Below, in pieces: positions 52,583 to 60,417 of a stretch of 64,000 nt of DNA (its first letter is position 1; each line of letters opens with the position of its first letter). Source of the stretch: Alkalicoccus halolimnae (GTDB lineage Bacteria > Bacillota > Bacilli > Bacillales > Salisediminibacteriaceae); the NCBI RefSeq assembly GCF_008014775.2, contig NZ_CP144914.1, positions 992,001 to 1,056,000 of the forward strand. Direction: 5' to 3'. Made by a program: the position numbers and the translations under genes. Below the pieces are notes generated by a model, which saw only the letters and a list, made by a program, of their open reading frames with translations, had not been told where the DNA came from and made no database searches.

Positions 52583-53263
52583 ATGAAACAGCTTGTACTC
52601 GTGGTCGAAGACGATGACATGATCAGAAATCTCATAAAAGTCTATCTTGAAAAAGAAGATTATGAGGTGCTTTTGGCTGCCAATGGGGAAGAAGGGAAAT
52701 ATCTGTTTGAAAAGCATGCGCCGTGTCTTGTCCTCCTCGACCTGATGCTGCCTGAAATAAACGGGGAAGAGCTTTGTGAATGGATCCGCAGCCAGAATCG
52801 GAATGAGGTTTCCATCATCATGATTACAGCCAAAACAAGCAGCGAACAAAAAATCAGTGGACTGAAGATGGGAGCGGATGACTATGTATCTAAACCATTC
52901 AGCCCCCAGGAACTGATGGCGCGCATTGAGGCAGTGCTCCGACGGGGAGGACAATTCTGTCAGAGGATTGCTCTCAGTGGATTAATTATTAAACCGCGCC
53001 GGGGGGAAGTGATTCTTGATAATACAGTGGTACCGATGACAAAATACGAATTCAGTCTGCTTTATTATTTGATGGAAAATCCGGGACTCGTTCTTTCGAG
53101 AGATAAACTGCTGGAGCAGATTCATCCGAATGCAGACAGCGAGGTTATGGATCGAACGATAGACGCCCATATTAAAAAGCTCCGTGAGAAAATAGAAAAA
53201 ATCCCTTCCAGACCAGAACGTATTCAGACCGTCCGGGGAATGGGGTATCGGTTTGTTCCGTAA
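52583..53263 (+). CDS. OmpR-family response regulator
   Basis: A 226-residue regulator. Receiver domain with VVEDDD acidic pocket, phospho-acceptor Asp in VLLDLMLPE near 52 and Lys in VSKPFSP. The C-terminal winged HTH shows MTKYEFSLLYYLMENPG, VLSRDKLLEQIH, RTIDAHIKKLREKI and TVRGMGYRF. It overlaps the kinase start by 11 bp and follows the redox genes by 35 bp, so it probably belongs to one operon with them. Confidence 0.92.
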   Translation: MKQLVLVVEDDDMIRNLIKVYLEKEDYEVLLAANGEEGKYLFEKHAPCLVLLDLMLPEINGEELCEWIRSQNRNEVSIIMITAKTSSEQKISGLKMGADDYVSKPFSPQELMARIEAVLRRGGQFCQRIALSGLIIKPRRGEVILDNTVVPMTKYEFSLLYYLMENPGLVLSRDKLLEQIHPNADSEVMDRTIDAHIKKLREKIEKIPSRPERIQTVRGMGYRFVP

Positions 53264-54365
53264 CAGAAGTTTCTCCAGTTTAACCTTCCAGCTTACGATT
53301 GTGCACACCCTGATAATTAGTTTCCTTGTCGGGCTCAGCAGTTATTTTATCTACCTTACTGCCTGCAACCTGGTGGATCAGCTTCCTCCCGGAGAGGGAG
53401 AAGGCGGTGTTTTTTTCCGTGAGAGGCTGGCTGCTGTACTGTGGGTCGTAATTCCGGTAGTTATTGCCATCGGGGGCTTTTTTCATTACTATTTTTCAAA
53501 AAAAATTACGATGCCGCTGCGACAGCTCGGGGACTCTCTCGAGAAATTGAAAGCCGGAAAGTATGAAGAAGAGGTCAGGGTGACGGCTTTTAATGAAGTA
53601 GGTATTCTTAGTGGACATATTAACGAATTAAGGGAAAGACTGAAAAGGAACGATGAAGGCCGCAGTAAAATGCTGAGTGATATGGCTCATGATCTGAGGA
53701 CACCTCTTTCCAACATCAGCGGCTACTTTGAAGCTATGCGCGATGGAGTTATTAAAGGAGATGCGGATTTGTACGCTTCCCTTCACAAAGAGTCGCAGCG
53801 TCTTATCGACATGGTGGAAGAGGTGCAGGAGATGAGCAGGTGGAATGAGCAGACTTCAGAGATTCTGCAGCAGAAAAAAGAAGAAGACTTGAAAGCACTT
53901 CTTGAAGAAGCAGGGGATTTGTTCCGGTTAAAGTTTGCGGATAAACAGATTCCTTTTGACGTAACTGCCGAGCCTTACCGGACTGTTATCCATAAAGAGG
54001 GTATCCAGAAAGCCGTGATCAACCTTCTGCAGAACGCCTATCAGTATTATGAAGGAACTGCTTCTGTTCGATTAAGCGGAAAGGCAGGGAGCAGTTACTA
54101 CGAAATCATCCTGAAAACCCCAGGCCCTGCTCTTACCGATGAGGACCGACAGTCGATGTTCGATCGGTTTTACCGGGCTGATTCTTCAAGAGCACGCTCA
54201 TCCGGAGGGACGGGACTTGGACTTGCCATTGTGAAAAATATTATTGAAGATCAGCATTACGGGAAAGTAGAAGTTACGTCGGAAGACAAGGTGCATACTT
54301 TTCGGATACAGCTTCCGGATGAAAAAGACGGTAAGGTTCATGGAAACAAAGGAGGCCTTTCCTAA
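53253..54365 (+). CDS. Sensor histidine kinase
   Basis: A 370-residue kinase with two membrane helices (about 15-36 and 60-82) around a very short outer loop, HAMP (about 83-135), HisKA with DMAHDLRTPLSN, and HATPase_c with N box NLLQNAYQYY and G2 box GGTGLGLAIV. The G1 box reads KTPGPAL in place of DxGxGI, a variant seen in some Bacilli kinases. The tiny extracytoplasmic loop suggests an intramembrane-sensing type. The TTG start lies inside the regulator gene (coupled). The signal may relate to thiol redox or envelope state, by context only. Confidence 0.88.
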   Translation: MFRNRSFSSLTFQLTIVHTLIISFLVGLSSYFIYLTACNLVDQLPPGEGEGGVFFRERLAAVLWVVIPVVIAIGGFFHYYFSKKITMPLRQLGDSLEKLKAGKYEEEVRVTAFNEVGILSGHINELRERLKRNDEGRSKMLSDMAHDLRTPLSNISGYFEAMRDGVIKGDADLYASLHKESQRLIDMVEEVQEMSRWNEQTSEILQQKKEEDLKALLEEAGDLFRLKFADKQIPFDVTAEPYRTVIHKEGIQKAVINLLQNAYQYYEGTASVRLSGKAGSSYYEIILKTPGPALTDEDRQSMFDRFYRADSSRARSSGGTGLGLAIVKNIIEDQHYGKVEVTSEDKVHTFRIQLPDEKDGKVHGNKGGLS

Positions 54366-54402
54366 AACTGTTCGAAAAGCAGTTTAATGACGTCAGCAGG
54401 TA

Positions 54403-54440
54403 GAGAAATAACATTCCAATTTCATGGAATGTTATTTCTC
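54403..54440 (+). terminator. 38-bp hairpin, identical to 54848-54885
   Basis: Perfect 15-bp arms GAGAAATAACATTCC and GGAATGTTATTTCTC with an 8-nt loop. This copy, directly after the kinase, lacks a T tract downstream; the identical copy 445 bp away has one. Confidence 0.6.
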
Positions 54441-54847
54441 AGAGTGTTGAGTAAGTAAAGAAAGAAGTCTATTTATTCTATTCCTTGTATTTTCTCCTCC
54501 GCTTACCGGCGGAAGCTTGCCGTGGGGCTTGTCTTCAGCTATTTCCAATGCTTCTCTGCATTGGAAAGGATCTTCAGACGGCGCTTTAACCCCACTGGCG
54601 TCCCCGCCGGACACTGCAGAGAAAATCCTCTTTTTTTATAGGAGAAACCTGTAGTACGCTTGTGTTTAAAGCAAAGTCTTTCTTTTTGTTCAGATGCTGG
54701 AGCTGTAGAAGGGTGACTTCGGAAGAACGATTCTTTGTTTTATGAAAGGCAGGTCAGCTGAGAGAGTTCCCTCCGGAAATCGACTCTTCGAAAGTGGAAA
54801 CAGCCAACCGTCTACTTATACAGGAAGAATTACTTTGTAAACAGCCT
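54441..54847. repeat. Family B-like insert between duplicated hairpins
   Basis: 407 bp of repeat-type DNA (CGGCGGAAGCTTGCCGTGGG, TCTTCAGACGGCGC, CAGGTCAGCTGAGAGAG, GTAAACAGCCT at the right end) flanked by the exact 38-bp hairpin duplication. No gene. Confidence 0.5.
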
Positions 54848-54891
54848 GAGAAATAACATTCCAATTTCATGGAATGTTATTTCTCTATTTT
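54848..54891 (+). terminator. 38-bp hairpin with T tract (second copy)
   Basis: The same 38 bases as 54403-54440, here followed by TATTTTTT, making it the more complete terminator of the two-component operon. Confidence 0.7.
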
Positions 54892-54900
54892 TTGCTGTTT

Positions 54901-55166
54901 GAATCAATTTCATAATATTCTTTTCAAGCTATTTTAACGAACAGTTTATCAATTTATAGTTTGAATATTCGTATATAAATTCCGATGATTGAAACGGAAG
55001 ACGGCGACTCCGGAGGGATGAAGCGAAGTCTGAAAATCCATTCTTCCAGTGTAAAGCACTGGAAGAATTAGTTGAAGACGAGCCCCGCGGAAAGCGTCCG
55101 TCTGAAGTGAAAATCATTCACAATGTTCGGAAATCCTTTTATTACAGCGACTTATGAAATTGATTC
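54901..55166 (+). repeat. Family A MITE-like element, copy 3 (TSD GTTT)
   Basis: 266 bp with perfect 15-bp terminal inverted repeats GAATCAATTTCATAA / TTATGAAATTGATTC. GTTT flanks both sides (54897-54900, 55167-55170). A central 12-bp hairpin ATTCTTCCAGTG/CACTGGAAGAAT. Opposite orientation to the 14958 copy and the same length. Confidence 0.92.
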
Positions 55167-55959
55167 GTTTAAATTATCTTTTCTTATTTCATAAACAACA
55201 GTATCAGGGCTGATACCTATGGGAAAGGCGTGCAGATCCTCCCCGTCCGGTAAGCGGCCCTCAAGGGAGAAATTTTTCATAACAAAATAATATTTCAAGG
55301 CGCTGAAGCATCTGCTGCAGAGCTTATTTTTCTGAAAATATCGAAAATATGGTATGATAGTAGCATTATGAAATTAAAGAATCGTTTTGTACAATTTGCC
55401 TCCAGCGATACCACAAAGAAATCATCTCTTAAGCAGAGTGACTGTCGAACAGAATCCTTTCAGTCCGGGCTTGTAAACTTGCTTATTAGGCCTCAGCTTA
55501 AAGAAATACGCCGAGGGGCTGTTAGAGACCTGCGGCGAAGCTTATTCTTATTGAAAATAAAAATTGTACATAATTAAAAAATAAAGAAGGAAAAAGATGG
55601 TATTTATAGAATGATTGTTTATGTAATAAAATATTAGGATTTATTCACTTGAATGTACTTCATAATACAGGTTCGTATGTATAAAGAGGATCATTCGATA
55701 ATACCTCCGTTACAGACGGACGCTTTCCTGATTACTTGTCTTCTGCTGACTTTTGTGAGAACTCTTTCGCTGAAGCGGGTGTTTAAGACGTTGCTGATCC
55801 TCCGGAAATCACCGCCTTTCCATGCGATTTCATAAATAAAACGAACGTTAAGATGTAGAATTACAGAAATACAAGTATATTCCTTCAGGGCGCACACATA
55901 CGAAAATGATTCACTTAAGTGAACGTTCGCATCGCCAATTTATTCAGAGGAGGAAAAGC
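55167..55959. other. Gap upstream of the double-kinase gene
   Basis: Contains an extended -10 promoter-like TGGTATGAT near 55350 followed by a 69-codon frame (55368-55577) without a ribosome site, which I do not call a gene. 55690-55900 is a decayed family A-like body. The kinase start is at 55960. Confidence 0.4.
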
Positions 55960-58900
55960 ATGAAAATTTGGTCTGCTTTATGGATAGTATTTTTATTTGC
56001 TCTGCCGATCTCTGCTCATGCTTCTCCTCTGATTGATCTTGATCAGGTCGATGAAAAAGTGAATATCCATTCCAACATGGAAATCATGGAAGATGAGGCC
56101 GGCAGCTGGACCGTCCGGGAAATTGCAGATGGCGAAGCGGAGAACGAATTTACCGTTTCCGAAAGGGGGGCTCCGAGTTTCGGATACTCCGAATCGGTGT
56201 ACTGGGTGCGTTTTACGGTCGATCCTTCCTCTGTAGAGGACGTCTGGTATTTGAAACTGGACAATCCTGCGATGGATGAAGTAGAGCTGTACGAAGAAAG
56301 TTCTGGTTCATTGATCAGGAGAGCAGCAGGGGATCTCTATCCGTATGCCATGCGGGATATGAATAACCGGATGTTTGTTTTCAAGATGGATTATGTGGAC
56401 GCAGAAGAGCCGATTGACTATGTGATGCGCTTTGAGTCAGCCGGTGCGATGCAGCTGCCGCTTACTCTCTATGATCAGTCGGCCTACAGCGATTCAACGC
56501 AGCTGGATTATTTGATCATGGGACTGCTTGTTGGACTGGCAGCTGTAATGGCTATATACAATCTGTTCATCTACTTCAGCACCCGCAGCGGCAGTTATTT
56601 ATACTACGTTCTCTTTATTATCGTGAATTTAATAACTTTTCTGTCGTTTACCGGACTCGCTTATCAATTTCTGTGGCCGGAAGCTGTCTGGTGGAACAAC
56701 CGCTCGATTATCTTCTTTATGATTCTTTCGAATATGATGGCCCTATTATTTGCGAGGAGTTTTCTGGAATTAAAAAAACGACTGCCCCGGGCAGAGAAAT
56801 ATTTTTACGGGGCTATAATTGTTAATGGAGCAATCCTCATTATCTGGTACTTTTCTTATTCTCTGGCTCTGAACCTGACTGTGCTGGCTGCGGTTTCCAC
56901 GATCGTTTTTGTCATTACGATCGGATTTGCTGCATACAGGCAGGGATTCAGGCCGGCTGTATATTTTCTTGTCGCCTGGCAGTTTTTCGTATTTGGTGTC
57001 CTGATTTCTGTTTTTACTGATCTGGGTATAGTTCCTTACACCTTTTTCACGAAATATGCATGGCAGATTCTTACTTCCGTGGAACTTGTTCTTTTTTCCT
57101 TTGCGCTGGCGGACAAGATAAATATGATTCGCTTGGAAAAAGAGGAAGCGAAACAGGAAGCACTTGATACGCTGCGGAAAACTGATGAGTTAAAAACGGA
57201 ATTTTTAACGGTGACCTCCCACGAACTGCGGACGCCGCTTCATGGAATGATTGGACTGGCAGAGTCGCTGAAAGAAGAAGTCGCAGGCCCTGTCAATAAA
57301 GAAATGCATAGAAACTTAGATATGATCATAAAAAGCGGCAGGCGGCTCTCTTTATTAATAAGCGATATAACCGACTTCTCCCGTCTTGAAAAAAAGGATC
57401 TTTCTATAGACACAGAAGAAGTGGATTTGGCGGAAGCTATTGATATCGTCGTACAGATGACTTCAGAAATGACGGAGGAACGAGAGCTTACCATTGTCAA
57501 TGAAGCGAAAGAGCTGCCGCTCGTTCTCGCTGATGAGCAACGGATTCAACAGGTGCTTTTCAACCTTTTATACAACGCCATAAAATATACGCCTTCCGGA
57601 GAAGTAAGAATCAGTGCTGAAAGAGGGAAGGAAACAGTTACTATATTCATCTCCGACACCGGAATCGGTATTCCGGAAGAGGAAATCGAGACAGTGTTCA
57701 ATCCTTTTCAACGGGGGAAAAATGCTTCCGCTGCTTATAAGGAAGGAGTGGGCATTGGATTAAATCTCGCGAAAAAAATGATAGAACATCAGGGAGGAGA
57801 ACTCCGTCTTCAGTCGAAAATAGGAAAAGGCTCCACTTTTTCCTTTTCTCTGCCTCTTTCAGGAAAATCAATTCCAGTAAAAGCAGAAGAAGAGAAAGGA
57901 GTGATTTTATCGGAACCAAAACATCGTCCAGGTCGGAAACGTATTCTACTTGCGGATGATGAACCCGTAAATGTTCAGGTTATCATGAACTTCCTGGAAC
58001 TCGATGGCTACGAAGTAACTCCCGTAATGAACGGTAAGGATATTCTTACGGCTGTGAAACGAAAAACGTTCGACCTGGTCATTCTCGACATGATGATGCC
58101 GGAACTTTCCGGATATAATACGTGTAAAATTTTAAGAAAAAAATATTCGATGACGGAACTCCCGATTTTAATGCTCACTGCTCAAAATAAGGTGGAAGAC
58201 CGGATTGCGTCCTATGAGGCAGGAGCGAATGATTATTTAGTAAAACCGGCAGACAGGAAAGAGCTTCTCATCCGGGTAAAGACCCATCTCCAGCATGCAG
58301 AGGCAGTAAGTGAACTCGAAAAAAGAAAGGCGGACCTGGAGAAAATGAATATGGTTCTGGAGGAAAGGGTGGAAATCCGCACTCAGGAACTGGAGGCAGC
58401 CAATCAGGATCTTCAGTGCAAAAATGCACAGCTGAAAGATATGGAAGCTTCGAGACAGCAAATGCTGTCCAATATTTCCCACGAACTGGGGACGCCGATT
58501 ACTTTTCTGCAGAATTATGTACAGACGGTCCGGGAAGGTTATATAGCTGCCGATGATGAGGTTTATTTAACGCTTGTTCAGAAAAAAGTAAAAATGCTTG
58601 AGCGGTTAATTAACGATCTTTATGAACTTGTAAAGCTGGAATCAGGGACGTTAAACGTTCAATTAGAACCCGTCGATTTTCATTCATGGATAACAGAACT
58701 TCACGAATCATACTCCCTTGAAGCAGCCCAGGAAGGGTGGGATTTTCCTGATCCCGTCATTAATATGGGGCCTGACGACCAGAAAATTATCGTCGAGGTT
58801 GATAAAGAAAGAATGAATCAGGTATTTCAAAACATTTTAAGTAATGCTGTGAAGCATGCAGAATCCGGGGGAGAGATCTTCATGAAGGCGGAGCTGAGAG

Positions 58901-59202
58901 AAAACACAGAATCAGATTCCGGAGGGGAAGTCGTTATTCACATAACGGATAATGGCCTCGGCATCGACAGAGAACAGCTGAATAATATTTTTGAGCGTTT
59001 TTACCGGGCTCCAAAAGAAGGTGGACAAAAAGAGGGAAGCGGCCTCGGCCTAGCTATTACGAGAGGGATAATCACCCGCCACGGAGGAGAAATCTGGGCG
59101 GAAAGCGAGATAGGAAAAGGTACAACTATCAGCTTTTCCCTGCCGGTACGATTGATCAAAGCGGCAGCAAGTGGAAGGGGGAATATTTATGAAAAAAAAT
59201 AA
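55960..59202 (+). CDS. 7TMR-DISM hybrid sensor kinase with two kinase modules (HK-REC-HK)
   Basis: A 1080-residue sensor. Signal peptide (1-23, ending AHAS), extracytoplasmic DISMED2-type carbohydrate-binding-like domain (about 25-175), seven membrane helices (about 185-385), HisKA-1 with His421 in SHELRTPLHG and HATPase-1 (LLYNAIKYTP, SDTGIGIPE). The receiver has LADDEP and Asp710 in ILDMMMPE. A coiled coil then leads to HisKA-2 with His841 in SHELGTPIT (Arg replaced by Gly) and HATPase-2 (NILSNAVKHA, TDNGLGID, GSGLGLAITR). ATG 55960 has GAGGAGG six bases upstream and gives the signal peptide. It overlaps the OmpR regulator gene by 14 bp. Confidence 0.9.
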   Translation: MKIWSALWIVFLFALPISAHASPLIDLDQVDEKVNIHSNMEIMEDEAGSWTVREIADGEAENEFTVSERGAPSFGYSESVYWVRFTVDPSSVEDVWYLKLDNPAMDEVELYEESSGSLIRRAAGDLYPYAMRDMNNRMFVFKMDYVDAEEPIDYVMRFESAGAMQLPLTLYDQSAYSDSTQLDYLIMGLLVGLAAVMAIYNLFIYFSTRSGSYLYYVLFIIVNLITFLSFTGLAYQFLWPEAVWWNNRSIIFFMILSNMMALLFARSFLELKKRLPRAEKYFYGAIIVNGAILIIWYFSYSLALNLTVLAAVSTIVFVITIGFAAYRQGFRPAVYFLVAWQFFVFGVLISVFTDLGIVPYTFFTKYAWQILTSVELVLFSFALADKINMIRLEKEEAKQEALDTLRKTDELKTEFLTVTSHELRTPLHGMIGLAESLKEEVAGPVNKEMHRNLDMIIKSGRRLSLLISDITDFSRLEKKDLSIDTEEVDLAEAIDIVVQMTSEMTEERELTIVNEAKELPLVLADEQRIQQVLFNLLYNAIKYTPSGEVRISAERGKETVTIFISDTGIGIPEEEIETVFNPFQRGKNASAAYKEGVGIGLNLAKKMIEHQGGELRLQSKIGKGSTFSFSLPLSGKSIPVKAEEEKGVILSEPKHRPGRKRILLADDEPVNVQVIMNFLELDGYEVTPVMNGKDILTAVKRKTFDLVILDMMMPELSGYNTCKILRKKYSMTELPILMLTAQNKVEDRIASYEAGANDYLVKPADRKELLIRVKTHLQHAEAVSELEKRKADLEKMNMVLEERVEIRTQELEAANQDLQCKNAQLKDMEASRQQMLSNISHELGTPITFLQNYVQTVREGYIAADDEVYLTLVQKKVKMLERLINDLYELVKLESGTLNVQLEPVDFHSWITELHESYSLEAAQEGWDFPDPVINMGPDDQKIIVEVDKERMNQVFQNILSNAVKHAESGGEIFMKAELRENTESDSGGEVVIHITDNGLGIDREQLNNIFERFYRAPKEGGQKEGSGLGLAITRGIITRHGGEIWAESEIGKGTTISFSLPVRLIKAAASGRGNIYEKK

Positions 59203-59872
59203 AATACTGATTGTAGAAGACGATGAAGATATACGTGCCCTCACGGCGCTTTATTTGGAAAAGAAAGGATACGAAGTGGAAGGCACCGGGAAGGGTCTGG
59301 ATGCGATAGAAAAAGTGAAGAAAACTGACTACGAGCTGATTCTGCTGGATGTGATGCTGCCGGGAATCCATGGATTTGACGTCTGTAAAAAAATGCGTGA
59401 ACGGACAGAGAGCCCGATTATCTTTTTAAGCAGTAAACGATCATCGGAGGACAAAATAGCTGGTCTTAATGCGGGCGGTGATGATTATTTAACAAAACCA
59501 TATGACCTGGACGAGCTCGAAGCCCGGATTAAAGCGAATCTGAGGCGGGGAAAAAACGAACCGGAACAGCATCTGATTACGGGAGGGCCATTAACCGTGA
59601 ATACCGGCACGTATGAAGTGCATAAAAACAATCAGAAGATATCGCTCTACGCGAAAGAATTTCAGCTTTTAGAGTTTTTAATGAAAAATAAAGGCCGGGT
59701 GTACAGCGCCGAGCAGATATATGACCGGATCTGGGGGAATGACAGTTTTGGTGATCTGAAGACAGTCACCGTGCATATACGCAATCTGCGGAAAAAAATA
59801 GAAGATAATCCTCATGAACCCCTCCTTATTAAAACGATACGCGGTTTCGGATATAAATTTGAAAAAAATTAA
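59189..59872 (+). CDS. OmpR-family response regulator
   Basis: A 227-residue partner of the double kinase. Receiver: IVEDDED, phospho-acceptor Asp in LILLDVMLPG near 52, Lys in LTKPYD. Winged HTH: LYAKEFQLLEFLMKNKGRVYS, WGNDSFGDLKTVTVHIRNLR and TIRGFGYKFE. ATG 59189 has GGAAGGGGG upstream; the longer frame starts deeper in the kinase gene. Directly downstream are an 11-bp-periodic box, a promoter and a riboswitch ahead of a SinI-like gene, which are its likely target. Confidence 0.92.
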   Translation: MKKNKILIVEDDEDIRALTALYLEKKGYEVEGTGKGLDAIEKVKKTDYELILLDVMLPGIHGFDVCKKMRERTESPIIFLSSKRSSEDKIAGLNAGGDDYLTKPYDLDELEARIKANLRRGKNEPEQHLITGGPLTVNTGTYEVHKNNQKISLYAKEFQLLEFLMKNKGRVYSAEQIYDRIWGNDSFGDLKTVTVHIRNLRKKIEDNPHEPLLIKTIRGFGYKFEKN

Positions 59873-59892
59873 AAAGGAAAATTTTTCATTTT

Positions 59893-59925
59893 TTTAACTT
59901 TGTTTTAACCTTTGTTTTGTATACT
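59893..59925 (+). promoter_or_regulatory. PhoP-box-like direct repeats with -10 promoter
   Basis: TTTAAC at 59893 and 59904 and TTTTGT at 59915 repeat with an 11-bp period, the geometry of OmpR/PhoP-family tandem dimer sites. TATACT at 59920-59925 is a good -10, while the -35 position (ACTTTG) is poor, as expected for an activator-dependent promoter. It lies 20 bp after the response regulator gene. Confidence 0.5.
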
Positions 59926-60002
59926 GAACAATATAAAGTCGAAGTCGCCGCTTATTCTGCAAAAATGTTGGGAAGGGAGGGAAGTTAATATTTAAGGGTA
60001 GA

Positions 60003-60082
60003 AAAAGGCAAACCTGCTGAAAGGCAGGGACGCAAAGCCACGGATCTACGGGCTGGACACCTAGGATAGCCGGGCTGCCTAT
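60003..60082 (+). promoter_or_regulatory. Cyclic di-GMP-I (GEMM) riboswitch
   Basis: The aptamer matches the GEMM-I consensus in order: GGCAAACC, a stem closed by a GAAA-type loop (CCTGC/GCAGG), GGGACGCAAAGCCACGG, a second stem (CTACGGG.../...CCTAGGAT), then ATAGCCGGGCTGCC. AGGCA (60006-60010) can pair with TGCCT (60076-60080) to close P1. CCTATGC (60079-60085) could instead pair with GCATAGG (60103-60109), next to the ribosome site GGGTGGGA. Ligand binding would favour P1 and free the ribosome site, predicting an ON switch. The aptamer identity is firm; the switching model is inference. Confidence 0.9.
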
Positions 60083-60121
60083 GCAGGTAATAAACTACTA
60101 TAGCATAGGGTGGGATAAATT

Positions 60122-60274
60122 ATGGACAGAAATTGGAATGCTGAGGCGTGGGCGGAACTGATGCTGGAGGCAAAAAAAATAGGACTGTCTCCTAAAGACG
60201 TAAAAGAATTTATCCGTTTGAGAAAGCTGAATGAGTTTAATATAAATACCCAATCGAAAGAAAAACATATTTAA
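60122..60274 (+). CDS. SinI-like antirepressor, 50 aa
   Basis: A 50-residue protein with the Sin dimerisation motif: WAELMLEAKKIGLSPKDVKE, then FIRLRK, aligns with B. subtilis SinI (EWVELMVEAKEANISPEEIRKYL). There is no DNA-binding domain, so it should act as an antirepressor that binds a SinR-like repressor, which is not in this window. GGGTGGGA is six bases upstream of ATG, inside the riboswitch expression platform. It is the only gene between the riboswitch and a terminator, so it is the dedicated output. Family match is strong despite its length; in vivo pairing with SinR is inferred. Confidence 0.85.
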   Translation: MDRNWNAEAWAELMLEAKKIGLSPKDVKEFIRLRKLNEFNINTQSKEKHI

Positions 60275-60280
60275 GGGGGA

Positions 60281-60323
60281 AAAGCCTGATTTCAAATGAG
60301 CAACGTTGAAATCAGGCTTTTTT
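60281..60323 (+). terminator. Intrinsic terminator after the SinI-like gene
   Basis: A 15-bp stem, AAAGCCTGATTTCAA with TTGAAATCAGGCTTT, followed by TTT. Confidence 0.9.
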
Positions 60324-60362
60324 GTATATTCTTTCCCAAATGATATTTACGAAAAAAAATAA

Positions 60363-60395
60363 TGTGTTATACTATTTTTATTAGTATGACACATT
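60363..60395 (+). promoter_or_regulatory. Promoter with CcpN-like sites upstream of the PpsR gene
   Basis: TGTGTTATACT (60363-60373) fits the CcpN operator consensus TRTGHYATAYW exactly and contains the -10 TATACT; TTTACG 16 bp upstream is a fair -35. TATGACACATT (60385-60395), two helical turns downstream, is a one-mismatch second site. CcpN represses gluconeogenic genes on glucose in B. subtilis, which would suit the dikinase operon. Confidence 0.4.
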
Positions 60396-60417
60396 CTAAA
60401 AGAGGTGGCTTTCTATT

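Noticed and set aside
55368..55577. 69-codon frame behind a promoter-like TGGTATGAT
   Set aside because: The promoter is plausible but there is no ribosome site, the product is unknown, and it would have to be leaderless. Kept only as a note in the gap description.
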